NCBI GenBank assembly: GCA_934402395.1
Contig: CAKRTQ010000015.1
Location: 1-62,074, forward strand
DNA length: 62,074 bases
Direction of reading: 5' to 3'
DNA from: an uncultured Eubacteriales bacterium
Lineage (GTDB): Bacteria > Bacillota > Clostridia > Oscillospirales > CAG-272
A program made the position numbers and the translations under genes. Shown here piece by piece: positions 7,777 through 15,729 of the stretch. Position 1 is the first letter of the stretch. Each line of letters starts with the position of its first letter. The notes below the pieces were generated by a model, which saw only the letters and a list, made by a program, of their open reading frames with translations, searched no databases and was not told the DNA's origin.

Positions 7777-7977
7777 ATGACAGACAAGCAGATGAAAACG
7801 GCAGCGGGAATAGCTGCCGGAACGGTCATGATGGGCGCCGTGATGGGCGTTGGGATCGCCGCTTACAATTCCAAACCGATGAAGGTGCGCCGGATGGTAA
7901 AACGCACCGGAAAAACGCTTGACGCCGTGGGCGGAATGCTGAAAAACACGGCATCGGCATTTATCAAAATAGGCTGA
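7777..7977 (+). CDS. Short membrane-associated protein of unknown function
   Basis: A 66-residue protein with a polar start, one glycine/alanine/methionine-rich hydrophobic helix (about 8-30), then a basic segment (KPMKVRRMVKRTGK) and an amphipathic tail. The basic stretch right after the helix suggests a cytoplasmic C-terminus. The ribosome binding site AAAGGA lies exactly 12 nt before ATG in a leader, ACAAAGAAAGGAACAGTCA, that is identical in 19 bases to the one before the histidine kinase at 44956. A strong terminator follows. The family is not recognised. Confidence 0.65.
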   Translation: MTDKQMKTAAGIAAGTVMMGAVMGVGIAAYNSKPMKVRRMVKRTGKTLDAVGGMLKNTASAFIKIG

Positions 7978-8038
7978 AAGCTGCCGGGACCGCATCGATA
8001 TACGGTCCGAAAATAACAGAGAAAGCCGGCTGCGGCAA

Positions 8039-8085
8039 GGGGTGTCAAAAAACTCGCGTTGAGTTCTTTAACACCCCGTTTTTTT
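8039..8085 (+). terminator. Terminator hairpin (family A)
   Basis: A 17-bp imperfect stem (GGGGTGTCAAAAAACTC with GAGTTCTTTAACACCCC) is followed by a run of seven T. The T-run is on the plus strand, so it mainly ends the 7777 gene, although it also sits at the 3' end of the convergent uronate operon. Confidence 0.75.
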
Positions 8086-9100
8086 ATCTTTTCACCTCGC
8101 CGCTGCGACCGCCGAAGGCAAGAGATGCGACCTCTGCGGCGGTGACGAGATTTGCGTCCCCCTCCACCGAATGCTTGAGTGCCTCCGCCGCCACGGCAAA
8201 GCGTACAGCATCGGGATCCGGCATTTTTGCAAGGCGGGCATGAATGAAGCCTGCGGCAAAAGCATCGCCGCCGCCCACGCGATCGACGATATGAACGTCA
8301 TATCGCGGGGAAAAAGTGCATTCTCCGCTTTTTCTGTTAAAGACAAGTCCCCATATACGGTTATCGAACGCGCTGATGCTCTTTCTGACGGTAAGCGCCG
8401 CATATTTGAGATCATATTTTTCCGCAAGACGCTCCGCGATCGTGCGCGAAAGCTCATCCGATCCGCAAACGTCTCCGGACACGCCCGCGCCGAGAAGATC
8501 CGCCGCCTGTCCCGCGTTGGCTACGAGCATATCGGCGTGCCGGCAAAGCTCCGCCAGCACCGGACGCGCCTCCTCCTCGGTCCACAGCTTTGCGCGGTAG
8601 TTGAGGTCAAACGACACCTCGGCGCCCGCGCGGTGCGCAGCGCGGCAAGCTTCGGCACATATTTCGGGCATTTGTCTGCCGAGCGCGGGGGTTATCCCGG
8701 TAAAATGGAATATTTCCGCTCCGCGCATTATTTCGTCCCAGTCGAGTTCCTCCGGGGAAAGGCATGAGACCGCCGAAGCTGCGCGGTCATATATGCACAC
8801 GCCGCCGCGCAGGTCTGCGCCTTTTTCGTTGAAATATATTCCGATGCGCCCGCCGCCGCGTATGATATTATGTGTATCGACCCCATAGCGGCGAAGCGAA
8901 TTCACCGCGGCGTCGCCCACCGCGTGGGCAGGGAGCTTTGTCACGAATGCGGCGTCATCGCCGAGGCAGGAAAGCCCCAGCGCAACATTAGCCTCGGCGC
9001 CGCCAAAGCTCACCTCAAAGCTTTCCGTCTGTACAAAACGGCTGTATCCCGGCGGCTGAAGGCGCATCATAAGCTCGCCGAACGTCACGACACGGCTCAT
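8084..9100 (-). CDS. kdgK: 2-dehydro-3-deoxygluconokinase
   Basis: A 338-residue PfkB-family sugar kinase that phosphorylates 2-keto-3-deoxygluconate with ATP to give KDPG. The N-terminal FGELMMRLQPP and VSFGGAEANVALGLSCLG segments are characteristic of KDG kinases, and the C-terminal signature DRVGGGDAFAAGF carries the catalytic Asp and anion-hole glycines. It is the last gene of the uronate operon and overlaps the aldolase gene by 4 bp (ATGA), so translation is probably coupled. The stop codon abuts the terminator hairpin at 8039-8085. Cytoplasmic. Confidence 0.93.
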   Translation of the reverse strand: MSRVVTFGELMMRLQPPGYSRFVQTESFEVSFGGAEANVALGLSCLGDDAAFVTKLPAHAVGDAAVNSLRRYGVDTHNIIRGGGRIGIYFNEKGADLRGGVCIYDRAASAVSCLSPEELDWDEIMRGAEIFHFTGITPALGRQMPEICAEACRAAHRAGAEVSFDLNYRAKLWTEEEARPVLAELCRHADMLVANAGQAADLLGAGVSGDVCGSDELSRTIAERLAEKYDLKYAALTVRKSISAFDNRIWGLVFNRKSGECTFSPRYDVHIVDRVGGGDAFAAGFIHARLAKMPDPDAVRFAVAAEALKHSVEGDANLVTAAEVASLAFGGRSGEVKR

Positions 9101-9741
9101 TTTGAACGCACCTCCGCAATAATTTCAACCGAACGGCGGCAGAGTGCGGTCACTTCATCCCACCTGCCTCCGCCTATGAGCGCGGGTGTGACCATATAGC
9201 TTCCCCCGCAGGCGCACACCGCCGGGCATGAGATATACGCGGCGAGATTTTCAAGTGAAATACCGCCCGTCGGCATTATACGGAACATGGGAAAGGGCGC
9301 GGCAAGCGCTTTTATTTTCGCAACACCGCCCGAAAGCTCCGCAGGAAAGAATTTGAGCACCGGCAACCCCAGTCTGTATGCGGCGTGATAGTCGGTGGCT
9401 GTCGTACAGCCGGGAAATATCGGCACACCGCGCTCGCCCGCATAATGTACGAGGTCCCGGTCAAGCCCCGGAGTCACTATAAAATCCGCCCCCGCATCGA
9501 GCGCGGCATCTATATGCTCTTCGCAAAGGACCGTACCCGCGCCGACAAGCATTTCGGGGTGCGCCCTTTTCATAGCGGCAATGGCGCGTTCCGCCCCCTC
9601 GGCGCGGAAGGTTATTTCGGCGAGCGGGACTCCGCCGCGGCAAAGCGCATCGGCAAGCGGCAGCGCGTCTCTGCCGGGATATTCAAGCTTTACGACCGGA
9701 ACAATGCCGATATCGGCTATTTTGCTGATCTTCCTTTCCAT
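9097..9741 (-). CDS. eda: KDPG/KHG aldolase
   Basis: A 214-residue class I aldolase that splits 2-keto-3-deoxy-6-phosphogluconate to pyruvate and glyceraldehyde 3-phosphate. The Schiff-base lysine is in VLKFFPAE and the proton-transfer Glu in LAEITFR. GAGTVL and MPTGGISLEN are also family motifs. Length is normal for Eda. It lies 1 nt after the mannonate oxidoreductase gene and overlaps kdgK by 4 bp, which places it in the glucuronate operon, where it performs the final cleavage. Confidence 0.95.
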   Translation of the reverse strand: MERKISKIADIGIVPVVKLEYPGRDALPLADALCRGGVPLAEITFRAEGAERAIAAMKRAHPEMLVGAGTVLCEEHIDAALDAGADFIVTPGLDRDLVHYAGERGVPIFPGCTTATDYHAAYRLGLPVLKFFPAELSGGVAKIKALAAPFPMFRIMPTGGISLENLAAYISCPAVCACGGSYMVTPALIGGGRWDEVTALCRRSVEIIAEVRSK

Positions 9742-9742
9742 T

Positions 9743-10594
9743 TTACACTCCGGAATAAGCGGAAAAACCGCCGTCTATCGGCAGCACAACGCCGGTAATG
9801 AAGCCCGCCGCCGCTTCGTTCAGCAAAAACAGCACTGCGCCCTCAAGCTCACAAGGCTCGCCGAAGCGTCCCATCGGTGTGGCGGCAAGGATCTTTCCCG
9901 TGCGCGCCGTGGGCTTGCCGTCCTTATCGAAAAGCAGCGCGGCGTTCTGATTGGTGCAGAAAAAGCCGGGCGCGATGGCGTTCACGCGTATTCCGACCTT
10001 TGAAAAATGAACGGCAAGCCACTGCGTAAAGTTTGAAACCGCCGCCTTTGCGCCCGAATACGCCGGGATCTTGGTAAGCGGCGTGAATGCGTTCATTGAC
10101 GAAATGTTGAGTATGGAACAGCCCGTCTTGCCTACCATCTGGCGTGCAAACGCCTGAGTGGGAATGAGCGTGCCGAGAAAATTGAGCCCGAAAACAAAGC
10201 TTACGCCGTCGGGGTCAAGGTCAAAAAAGCTCTTTGTCTCATTGTCGATATCCCCCGGCTCGTAATACTCCTTATCGGTGGTGGCGCGCGGATTGTTCCC
10301 GCCCGCGCCGTTCACAAGTATGTCGCAGCCACCAAGTTCCTCGGCAACGCGAACAGCCACAGCCTCGCACGCGGTGCGGTCAAGCACATCGCAGGCAAAT
10401 GCCGCAGCCCTGCCGCCCTCGGCGTTTATTTCATCGGCAACACGGCGCGCTGCCGCCTCATTTATGTCAAGAAGCGCAACCGATGCACCCGCGCGTGCCA
10501 AGACCTTGGCAAAATCGCCGCAAAGGACGCCGCCGGCTCCTGTTACAACGGCGACCTTGCCGCTGAGATCGGTATTAAGAACATTGCTTTTCAT
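9743..10594 (-). CDS. uxuB: D-mannonate oxidoreductase (fructuronate reductase), SDR type
   Basis: A 283-residue classical short-chain dehydrogenase. The NAD(P)-binding motif is TGAGGVLCGDF (about 18-28), the NNAG-like motif is VNGAGGNNP, and the catalytic Ser and Tyr-x-x-x-Lys are in NISSMNAF and YSGAKAA. Firmicute mannonate oxidoreductases are often of this SDR type rather than the long-chain UxuB of E. coli, and the insertion around TDKEYYEPGDID is typical of them. It overlaps the mannonate dehydratase gene by 4 bp, which strongly supports reduction of D-fructuronate to D-mannonate as its reaction. Cytoplasmic. Confidence 0.88.
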   Translation of the reverse strand: MKSNVLNTDLSGKVAVVTGAGGVLCGDFAKVLARAGASVALLDINEAAARRVADEINAEGGRAAAFACDVLDRTACEAVAVRVAEELGGCDILVNGAGGNNPRATTDKEYYEPGDIDNETKSFFDLDPDGVSFVFGLNFLGTLIPTQAFARQMVGKTGCSILNISSMNAFTPLTKIPAYSGAKAAVSNFTQWLAVHFSKVGIRVNAIAPGFFCTNQNAALLFDKDGKPTARTGKILAATPMGRFGEPCELEGAVLFLLNEAAAGFITGVVLPIDGGFSAYSGV

Positions 10595-11652
10595 TTGTTT
10601 TTTTCTCCTTCACGTGCTTTGGTGCAGGCTTCAAAAAGCCCGTTTATATATGCGGCGCCGAGTGCGCGGTCATAAAGACCGTAACCGGGTCTGCCGTGTT
10701 CTCCCCATATCATGCGCCCGTGGTCGGGTCTAACATACCCGTCAAAGCCGCATTCGACAAGCGCGCGCACGACCTCGTACATATCAAGGCTTCCCGCCGA
10801 TGAAAGATGCGCCCTCTCCTCGAACGAGCCTTCCGGCATTATCTTTACGTTTCGTATGTGCATGAACGCAATGCGGTCACGTGCGGCATACTTGCGCACC
10901 ATGGCGGGAACATTATTTTCGGGCACACAGCCGAGCGACCCCGTGCAGAAGCAAAGCGAATTTGCGGGGCTGTCGTATATCGCAAGCAGGCGGTCGATAT
11001 TCTTCTCACAGGTGATGATACGCGGCAGCCCGAAGATCGGATACGGCGGGTCGTCGGGGTGGATCGCCATTCTCACACCGACCTCCTCGGCTACCGGCGC
11101 CACGCGGCGGAGGAATTTTTCGAGGTTCTGCCAGAGTCCTTCCTCGCCGATCTCGGAATACGCCGCGATAAGCCCGCGCACCTCGTCCTGTGTATAGCTT
11201 GCATCCCACCCGGGCAGGTGGATATCCTCGCGCAGCGGGTCAAGCCCGCGAAGGCTGTCGGAATAAAGCACGAGCGAGGTCGAACCGTCGGGCGCACGGC
11301 GGTCAAGTTCGGTGCGCGTCCAGTCGAACACGGGCATGAAATTGTATGTGATGCACTTTACGCCGACCTCGGCGCAGCGGCGGATGTTTTCGCAATAAAC
11401 GTCGGTAAGGCGTTCGGCGTCCGGTCTGCCGAGCTTTATGTCCTCATGCACCGGGACCGATTCCACCACGTCAAATACAAGACCGTGTGCGCGGCATGCC
11501 TCCGCTATCGCGGCAAGGCTCTCGCGCGACCACACTCCGCCCGGCTTTACATCGTAAACCGCAGACACGACCGAGTGCATGCCGGGTATCTGAGAAATAT
11601 ATTCAAGGCTCACGGGGTCGTCTGCCCCGTACCAACGGAATGAAAGCTTCAT
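10591..11652 (-). CDS. uxuA: Mannonate dehydratase
   Basis: A 353-residue TIM-barrel enzyme that dehydrates D-mannonate to 2-keto-3-deoxygluconate. Family landmarks are the N-terminal FRWYGADDPVSLEYISQIPG, TYNFMPVFDW in the middle, the metal-binding MAIHPDDPP and CFCTGSLG segments, and MHIRNVK and PDHGRMIWGE near the end. The length fits UxuA. It lies 4 nt downstream of uronate isomerase and overlaps the next gene by 4 bp. With its neighbours it defines the glucuronate branch of the Ashwell pathway. Confidence 0.95.
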   Translation of the reverse strand: MKLSFRWYGADDPVSLEYISQIPGMHSVVSAVYDVKPGGVWSRESLAAIAEACRAHGLVFDVVESVPVHEDIKLGRPDAERLTDVYCENIRRCAEVGVKCITYNFMPVFDWTRTELDRRAPDGSTSLVLYSDSLRGLDPLREDIHLPGWDASYTQDEVRGLIAAYSEIGEEGLWQNLEKFLRRVAPVAEEVGVRMAIHPDDPPYPIFGLPRIITCEKNIDRLLAIYDSPANSLCFCTGSLGCVPENNVPAMVRKYAARDRIAFMHIRNVKIMPEGSFEERAHLSSAGSLDMYEVVRALVECGFDGYVRPDHGRMIWGEHGRPGYGLYDRALGAAYINGLFEACTKAREGEKNK

Positions 11653-11656
11653 TGTT

Positions 11657-13069
11657 TCAGTGTCTCTCCTTAAGTCCGAAATATTTCACGGCGTTTTCAT
11701 AGCACACGCCGTTCACTATACTGCGCAATGACGCGATGTCGGCGGGATATCTGCCCGACTCCGCCATACCGCCGAGCATATCGCAGAGAATGCGGCGGAA
11801 ATATTCATGCCGCGCATAGCTTAAAAAGCTGCGCGAGTCGGTAAGCATACCGATAAAAGTCCCGAGAACGCCGTGCGCGGCAACTCCGGCGAGCTGCTCG
11901 CGTATGCCGTCCTCATGATCGTTGAACCACCATGCGCTGCCATGCTGGATCTTTCCCGGAATGCCGGGAGCGCCGAACGCGCCCGCGAGCGTGTCGAGCC
12001 ACGCGTTATCGGCGGGATTGAGACTGTAAAGCACAGTGCGCGGAAGTGCGGAATTGCTCTCAAGCATATCAAAAAGGCGGTATGTATCGGCTGCGGCATC
12101 GGCAACGCCGATCGAATCAAAGCCTGTATCGGCGCCGAGCGCACGGTAGGCATTGCTGTTCGGATTCCGCTCACAGCTGAAGTGGATCTGCATGACCCAG
12201 CCGCGGCGCGTGTATTCGGACGCGCAGAAGGCGAGCATATATGTCTTGTATTTTTCGACCTCTTCGCCGCACAGCGCACAGCCGCCTATGGCGCGGCGGA
12301 AAATATCATCGACATCGGTGCGCGACGCCCGGCGGCAGACCGGACGCCACATACCGTGGTCGGCGGCGCGGCAGCCGACGCGCCCGAAGGCATCCATGCG
12401 CAGCACGAGAGCGCGCTCAAGGTCGGAAAGCGTATTTATTTCCACGCCCGCGGCGGTGCCGAGACGGCTGATATAACCGGAGAATCCCGCCTTTGCGGGT
12501 TCAAGCGCAGGATCGGGGCGGAAGGTCGGGCATACGGCGGTGTCAAACGAATCGTCCGCCGCCAGCCGCTCGTGCCACTCAAGTCCGCGCGCGGGATCAT
12601 CGGTCGTGCCGATCATAACGACACGGCTCTTTTTTATAAGTCCGCGCGGCGTGAGATCGGGATCGTTTTCAAGCCTGTCGGCGCAGATATCCCACACACG
12701 GTCGGCGGTGTCGGCGCAAAGCACGCCGTCATAGTCGAAATAACGGCGAAGCTCAAGGTGGCACCACGCATAAAGCGGATTGCCCGCCGCAAGCGGAAGC
12801 ACCTCGGCAAAACGGCGGAATTTTTCGCGCTCCGGCGCATCTCCCGTAATAAATTCCTCGGGCACGCCGGCAGTGCGCATGAGACGCCACTTGTAGTGGT
12901 CGCCGCCGAGCCAGAGGGCTGTGATGCTGCCGAAGGGGCGGTCTTCAAATATCTCGCGCGGGTCTATATGGCAGTGATAATCCACGATCGGAAGCTCCGA
13001 CGCGTACTGCCAGAGCTCAAGCCCCACGGAGTTCGATATCAGGTAGTCATCTCCGATAAATTTTTTCAT
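11657..13069 (-). CDS. uxaC: Uronate isomerase (glucuronate isomerase)
   Basis: A 470-residue amidohydrolase-superfamily enzyme that converts D-glucuronate to D-fructuronate (and galacturonate to tagaturonate). The metal-binding HCHIDP motif is in PIVDYHCHIDPREIFEDR, and WLGGDHYKWRLMR and QIHFSCERN are typical. The ATG at 13069 is used because AAGGAAG is 8 nt upstream; a longer frame to 13141 runs into the HD gene. It overlaps the upstream HD-domain gene by ATGA. No altronate-branch genes (uxaA or uxaB) are in this operon, which suggests glucuronate is the main substrate. Confidence 0.95.
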   Translation of the reverse strand: MKKFIGDDYLISNSVGLELWQYASELPIVDYHCHIDPREIFEDRPFGSITALWLGGDHYKWRLMRTAGVPEEFITGDAPEREKFRRFAEVLPLAAGNPLYAWCHLELRRYFDYDGVLCADTADRVWDICADRLENDPDLTPRGLIKKSRVVMIGTTDDPARGLEWHERLAADDSFDTAVCPTFRPDPALEPAKAGFSGYISRLGTAAGVEINTLSDLERALVLRMDAFGRVGCRAADHGMWRPVCRRASRTDVDDIFRRAIGGCALCGEEVEKYKTYMLAFCASEYTRRGWVMQIHFSCERNPNSNAYRALGADTGFDSIGVADAAADTYRLFDMLESNSALPRTVLYSLNPADNAWLDTLAGAFGAPGIPGKIQHGSAWWFNDHEDGIREQLAGVAAHGVLGTFIGMLTDSRSFLSYARHEYFRRILCDMLGGMAESGRYPADIASLRSIVNGVCYENAVKYFGLKERH

Positions 13070-13542
13070 TTTGACAGCTTCCTTTTCTTTTTTTGTCGTG
13101 TGAGTGTCTCGCGCGCAGCGCATATCTTGTCCGCAAGGCAAAGAATAACGCTTTCGCGGTAACGCGGCAGCACCGCGTTCATCGGAAACATATGCGCGCG
13201 AATCATATTGCTCTCGATGGGGTTCAGTCCGAAATCGCGTGCGGCATTCTTTTCGGCGCGCGCGGCGTGAATGAACCCGTGCAGGCGGTGGCTCTTGTCC
13301 GGCACGTGCCAGTCATAAAGAAAATAATCGTGCAGAAGCGCGCCGCGCACGAGCGAGCGTTCATCCACCCGAAACGGCAGCCGCCGCGCCATTTTCACGC
13401 ACATACGCGCCACGCCAAGGGAATGCTCGTAAACGCTGACCGAGCCGTGCTGCATAAATCCGCGCTCGCGGCGCATTCCGTCGGAAGCAAGTATATCTCC
13501 GGCATAGCGGCGGATCACACTGTCCGTATTGACTTTTTTCAC
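13066..13542 (-). CDS. HD-domain phosphohydrolase, first gene of the uronate operon
   Basis: A 158-residue HD-superfamily hydrolase: VYEHSLGVARMC gives the first metal His, ALLHDYFLYDW the HD pair, and further His residues follow in HGFIHAARA and RAHMFP. The family hydrolyses phosphate esters or nucleotides; the substrate here is unknown. The start is taken as GTG at 13542 because GGGAGGAG lies 7 nt upstream, while the longer ATG frame to 13692 crosses the promoter at 13582-13610. Its stop overlaps the uxaC start (ATGA), so it is translated together with the pathway. Similar small HD proteins occur alone in many clostridia, so the link to uronates is contextual. Confidence 0.8.
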   Translation of the reverse strand: MKKVNTDSVIRRYAGDILASDGMRRERGFMQHGSVSVYEHSLGVARMCVKMARRLPFRVDERSLVRGALLHDYFLYDWHVPDKSHRLHGFIHAARAEKNAARDFGLNPIESNMIRAHMFPMNAVLPRYRESVILCLADKICAARETLTRQKKKRKLSK

Positions 13543-13581
13543 GATCCGGCTCCTCCCGAAAAATACAAATCTACATTTTAT

Positions 13582-13610
13582 ATTATATAGCCAACGCAGC
13601 GAAAAAGCAA
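13582..13610 (-). promoter_or_regulatory. Promoter of the HD-uxaC-uxuA-uxuB-eda-kdgK operon
   Basis: Read on the minus strand: TTGCTT (13610-13605) and TATAAT (13587-13582) with a 17-bp spacer, 40 bp upstream of the GTG start. No obvious cre box or GntR-type palindrome is seen next to it. Confidence 0.7.
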
Positions 13611-13716
13611 GTACGGCAATAAAAAATCCGCTTAAAAATTTATTTGGACCGCCGATTTTGCACAGATGAGAATAAAAAGAAAGCCGCGGCAAATAATAAG
13701 GTCGGAAAGGAAAAGT

Positions 13717-13742
13717 AAAAAACCTAACGCGTCAGGTTTTTT
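13717..13742 (+). promoter_or_regulatory. Terminator-like hairpin in the ptsH leader (candidate attenuator)
   Basis: AAAAAACCT and AGGTTTTTT pair across a loop that contains the palindrome ACGCGT; the 3' arm ends in six T. It lies just upstream of ptsH, with no plus-strand gene before it to terminate, so it would stop transcription entering the PTS operon unless opened. No matching antiterminator (LicT/GlcT family) gene is in the window. Confidence 0.5.
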
Positions 13743-13758
13743 GCGCTTCAGATGGCAC

Positions 13759-14031
13759 ATGAAAACATTTACCTACAAGATCAACGGAAAAAACGGAATG
13801 CACGCCCGCCCCGCCGGCGCACTCGTTAACGCGGCAAAAGGGTTTTCCTCGGATATAAAAATCAGAAAAGGCGACCGCGACGCCGATGCAAAGCGGCTTT
13901 TTTCGGTTATGAGCCTCGGTGCGCGCGAGGGCGATGAGCTTGACTTTATAATAAACGGCGGAGACGAGGAAGCCGCCGCAGGTGCGATAATTGCCGCGCT
14001 TGACCGCGCTTTTGCCGGCGAGATAGGCTGA
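13759..14031 (+). CDS. ptsH: HPr phosphocarrier, lacks Ser46
   Basis: A 90-residue HPr. The phosphorylated His is exactly residue 15, in GMHARPAG. At the HPr-kinase site the usual K-S-I-M-G is K45-R46-L47-F48-S49, so the regulatory Ser46 is Arg while VMSLG downstream is conserved. It can therefore relay phosphate from Enzyme I to IIA but should not be phosphorylated by HPrK for CcpA-mediated repression. The ATG at 13759 gives the canonical length; no strong ribosome binding site precedes it. It is the first gene of a ptsH-ptsI-crr-ptsG set, which suggests an HPr dedicated to this transporter. Confidence 0.92.
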   Translation: MKTFTYKINGKNGMHARPAGALVNAAKGFSSDIKIRKGDRDADAKRLFSVMSLGAREGDELDFIINGGDEEAAAGAIIAALDRAFAGEIG

Positions 14032-14059
14032 TGATCCGAAGAGAAGGAAAATGACCCGC

Positions 14060-15715
14060 ATGAATCAGAAAACGAACAAAAAAATATACAGCGGGATCGG
14101 CGCCGCACCCGGCGCGGTGCACGGCAGACTTTCGTTCCGCCGCCGCCGCGAAGCGACGCGCAACGAAATGAGCTCCCGCTCTCCCGATGAGGAGAAAAAA
14201 AGCTTTGAAGCTGCGCGCGCACGCGCACGCGCCGATATCGAGGAGCTTGCCGCCGCTGCCGCCCGCCGGGCGGGCGAGGAGGCTGCGGGGATATTTGAGA
14301 TCCACGGAATGCTGCTTGACGACGAGGATTTTACTGCCTCGGTATATTCCGGGATCGAAAGCGGTCTTACCGCCGCATCGGCTGTGGCCGCAGCCGGCGA
14401 CCGGCTTGCGGCGGTTTTTGACGGTATGGAGGACGAGTACCTGCGTGAACGCGCCGCCGATATGCGCGATGTGGCGGAGCGCGTGCTCGACTGTCTTGAA
14501 CCGGGCTGCTCCGGATCAGCCGGCGGTCCCGGGACGCGAAGCGGCGCAAGATCCATAATCGTTGCCCCGGACCTCTCCCCCGCCGAGACCGTAAAGCTCG
14601 ACCCTGCCGAAGTGCTCGGTTTTGTGACCTTCGGCGGTTCGCGAAGCTCGCACACCGCAATACTTGCGCGTGAAATGGGTATTCCTGCCGTTGTGATGAC
14701 GGGAACCATTCCGGACGACTGTGACGGCAGAGACGCGCTGCTTGACGGCGGCAAGGGCACACTGACGGTCGATCCGTCGCTTGAAGAGCTTGAAGCGTTT
14801 GCCACGCACGAAGCGGAGGTACGCCGCCGCCGCGAGCGGCTGGCGGCAGCGGCACATCTGCCCGCCGTAACCCTTTCGGGCAAGCACATACGCATGATGG
14901 CAAACATCGGCTCTCCCGCCGAGGCTGCCGCGGCAGCCTCGGCGGGGGCTGACGGCATAGGGCTTTTCCGGAGTGAATTTCTCTATCTCGGACGAGCCGA
15001 TCTGCCCGGCGAGGAGGAACAGCTTGCCGCATACCGCCGCGCCCTTGACGCATTCCCGCACGGGCAGGTGATAGTACGCACGCTTGACATCGGAGCCGAC
15101 AAAAAAATCGCCGCACTGCCTGCGAAAGACGAAGAAAACCCCGCGCTCGGCGTGCGCGGCATACGCTTTTGCTTTCACAATGAGGAAATATTCCGCACTC
15201 AGCTTCGCGCACTTTGCCGCGCATCGGCTTACGGCGCGCTTTCGGTGATGATTCCTATGGTAGTGTGTGCGGACGAGGTAAGGCGCGTGCGCACACTGCT
15301 GCGTGAGGTACGAAATGAGCTGCGGTTTGAGGAATATCCATTTGACGCCAAAATGCCGCTCGGCATTATGCTCGAAACGCCCGCAGCCGCGCTGATGTGC
15401 GACACCCTGTGCGCCGAATGCGACTTTTTTTCGGTAGGAACGAACGATCTCTGCCAGTACACGCTTGCCGCCGACCGCCAGAACGGAAGCCTTGAACCGC
15501 TTATCGCACAAAACACCGAACCGGTATTCCGGCTGATACGGAGCGCGGCAGAAACCGTCCACCGTGCGGGCGGCGGCAAATGGATAGGCGTTTGCGGCGA
15601 GCTTGCCGCCGACCCCGCCATGACCGCGCGCTTTCTCGATGCGGGAGTGGACGAGCTGTCGGTCTCCACGCCCTATGTTGCGGAGATAAAAGAAAAAATA
15701 CGTTCATCAATATAA
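14060..15715 (+). CDS. ptsI: PTS Enzyme I (phosphoenolpyruvate-protein phosphotransferase)
   Basis: A 551-residue Enzyme I. The N-terminal domain contains the phosphorylated His in GGSRSSHTAILAREMGIPAV; the C-terminal barrel binds PEP, with LFRSEFLYLGR, RTLDIGADK, MIPMV, and the catalytic Cys region KWIGVCGE. It transfers phosphate from PEP to the HPr encoded just upstream. The ATG at 14060 lies 11 nt after GAAGGA; another ATG at 14051 is only 2 nt from it and is less likely. The gap to ptsH is 28 nt. Length is slightly below the usual 570. Confidence 0.95.
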   Translation: MNQKTNKKIYSGIGAAPGAVHGRLSFRRRREATRNEMSSRSPDEEKKSFEAARARARADIEELAAAAARRAGEEAAGIFEIHGMLLDDEDFTASVYSGIESGLTAASAVAAAGDRLAAVFDGMEDEYLRERAADMRDVAERVLDCLEPGCSGSAGGPGTRSGARSIIVAPDLSPAETVKLDPAEVLGFVTFGGSRSSHTAILAREMGIPAVVMTGTIPDDCDGRDALLDGGKGTLTVDPSLEELEAFATHEAEVRRRRERLAAAAHLPAVTLSGKHIRMMANIGSPAEAAAAASAGADGIGLFRSEFLYLGRADLPGEEEQLAAYRRALDAFPHGQVIVRTLDIGADKKIAALPAKDEENPALGVRGIRFCFHNEEIFRTQLRALCRASAYGALSVMIPMVVCADEVRRVRTLLREVRNELRFEEYPFDAKMPLGIMLETPAAALMCDTLCAECDFFSVGTNDLCQYTLAADRQNGSLEPLIAQNTEPVFRLIRSAAETVHRAGGGKWIGVCGELAADPAMTARFLDAGVDELSVSTPYVAEIKEKIRSSI

Positions 15716-15729
15716 AGAGAGGTATCGGA

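Noticed and set aside
11873..13162. Long plus-strand open frame opposite uxaC
   Set aside because: It lies antisense to a clear uronate isomerase gene; GC-rich codon bias produces such open antisense frames throughout the window.
13582..13760. Riboswitch or cre site between the uronate and PTS operons
   Set aside because: No conserved riboswitch core and no good cre palindrome were found; only promoter elements and one hairpin can be supported.
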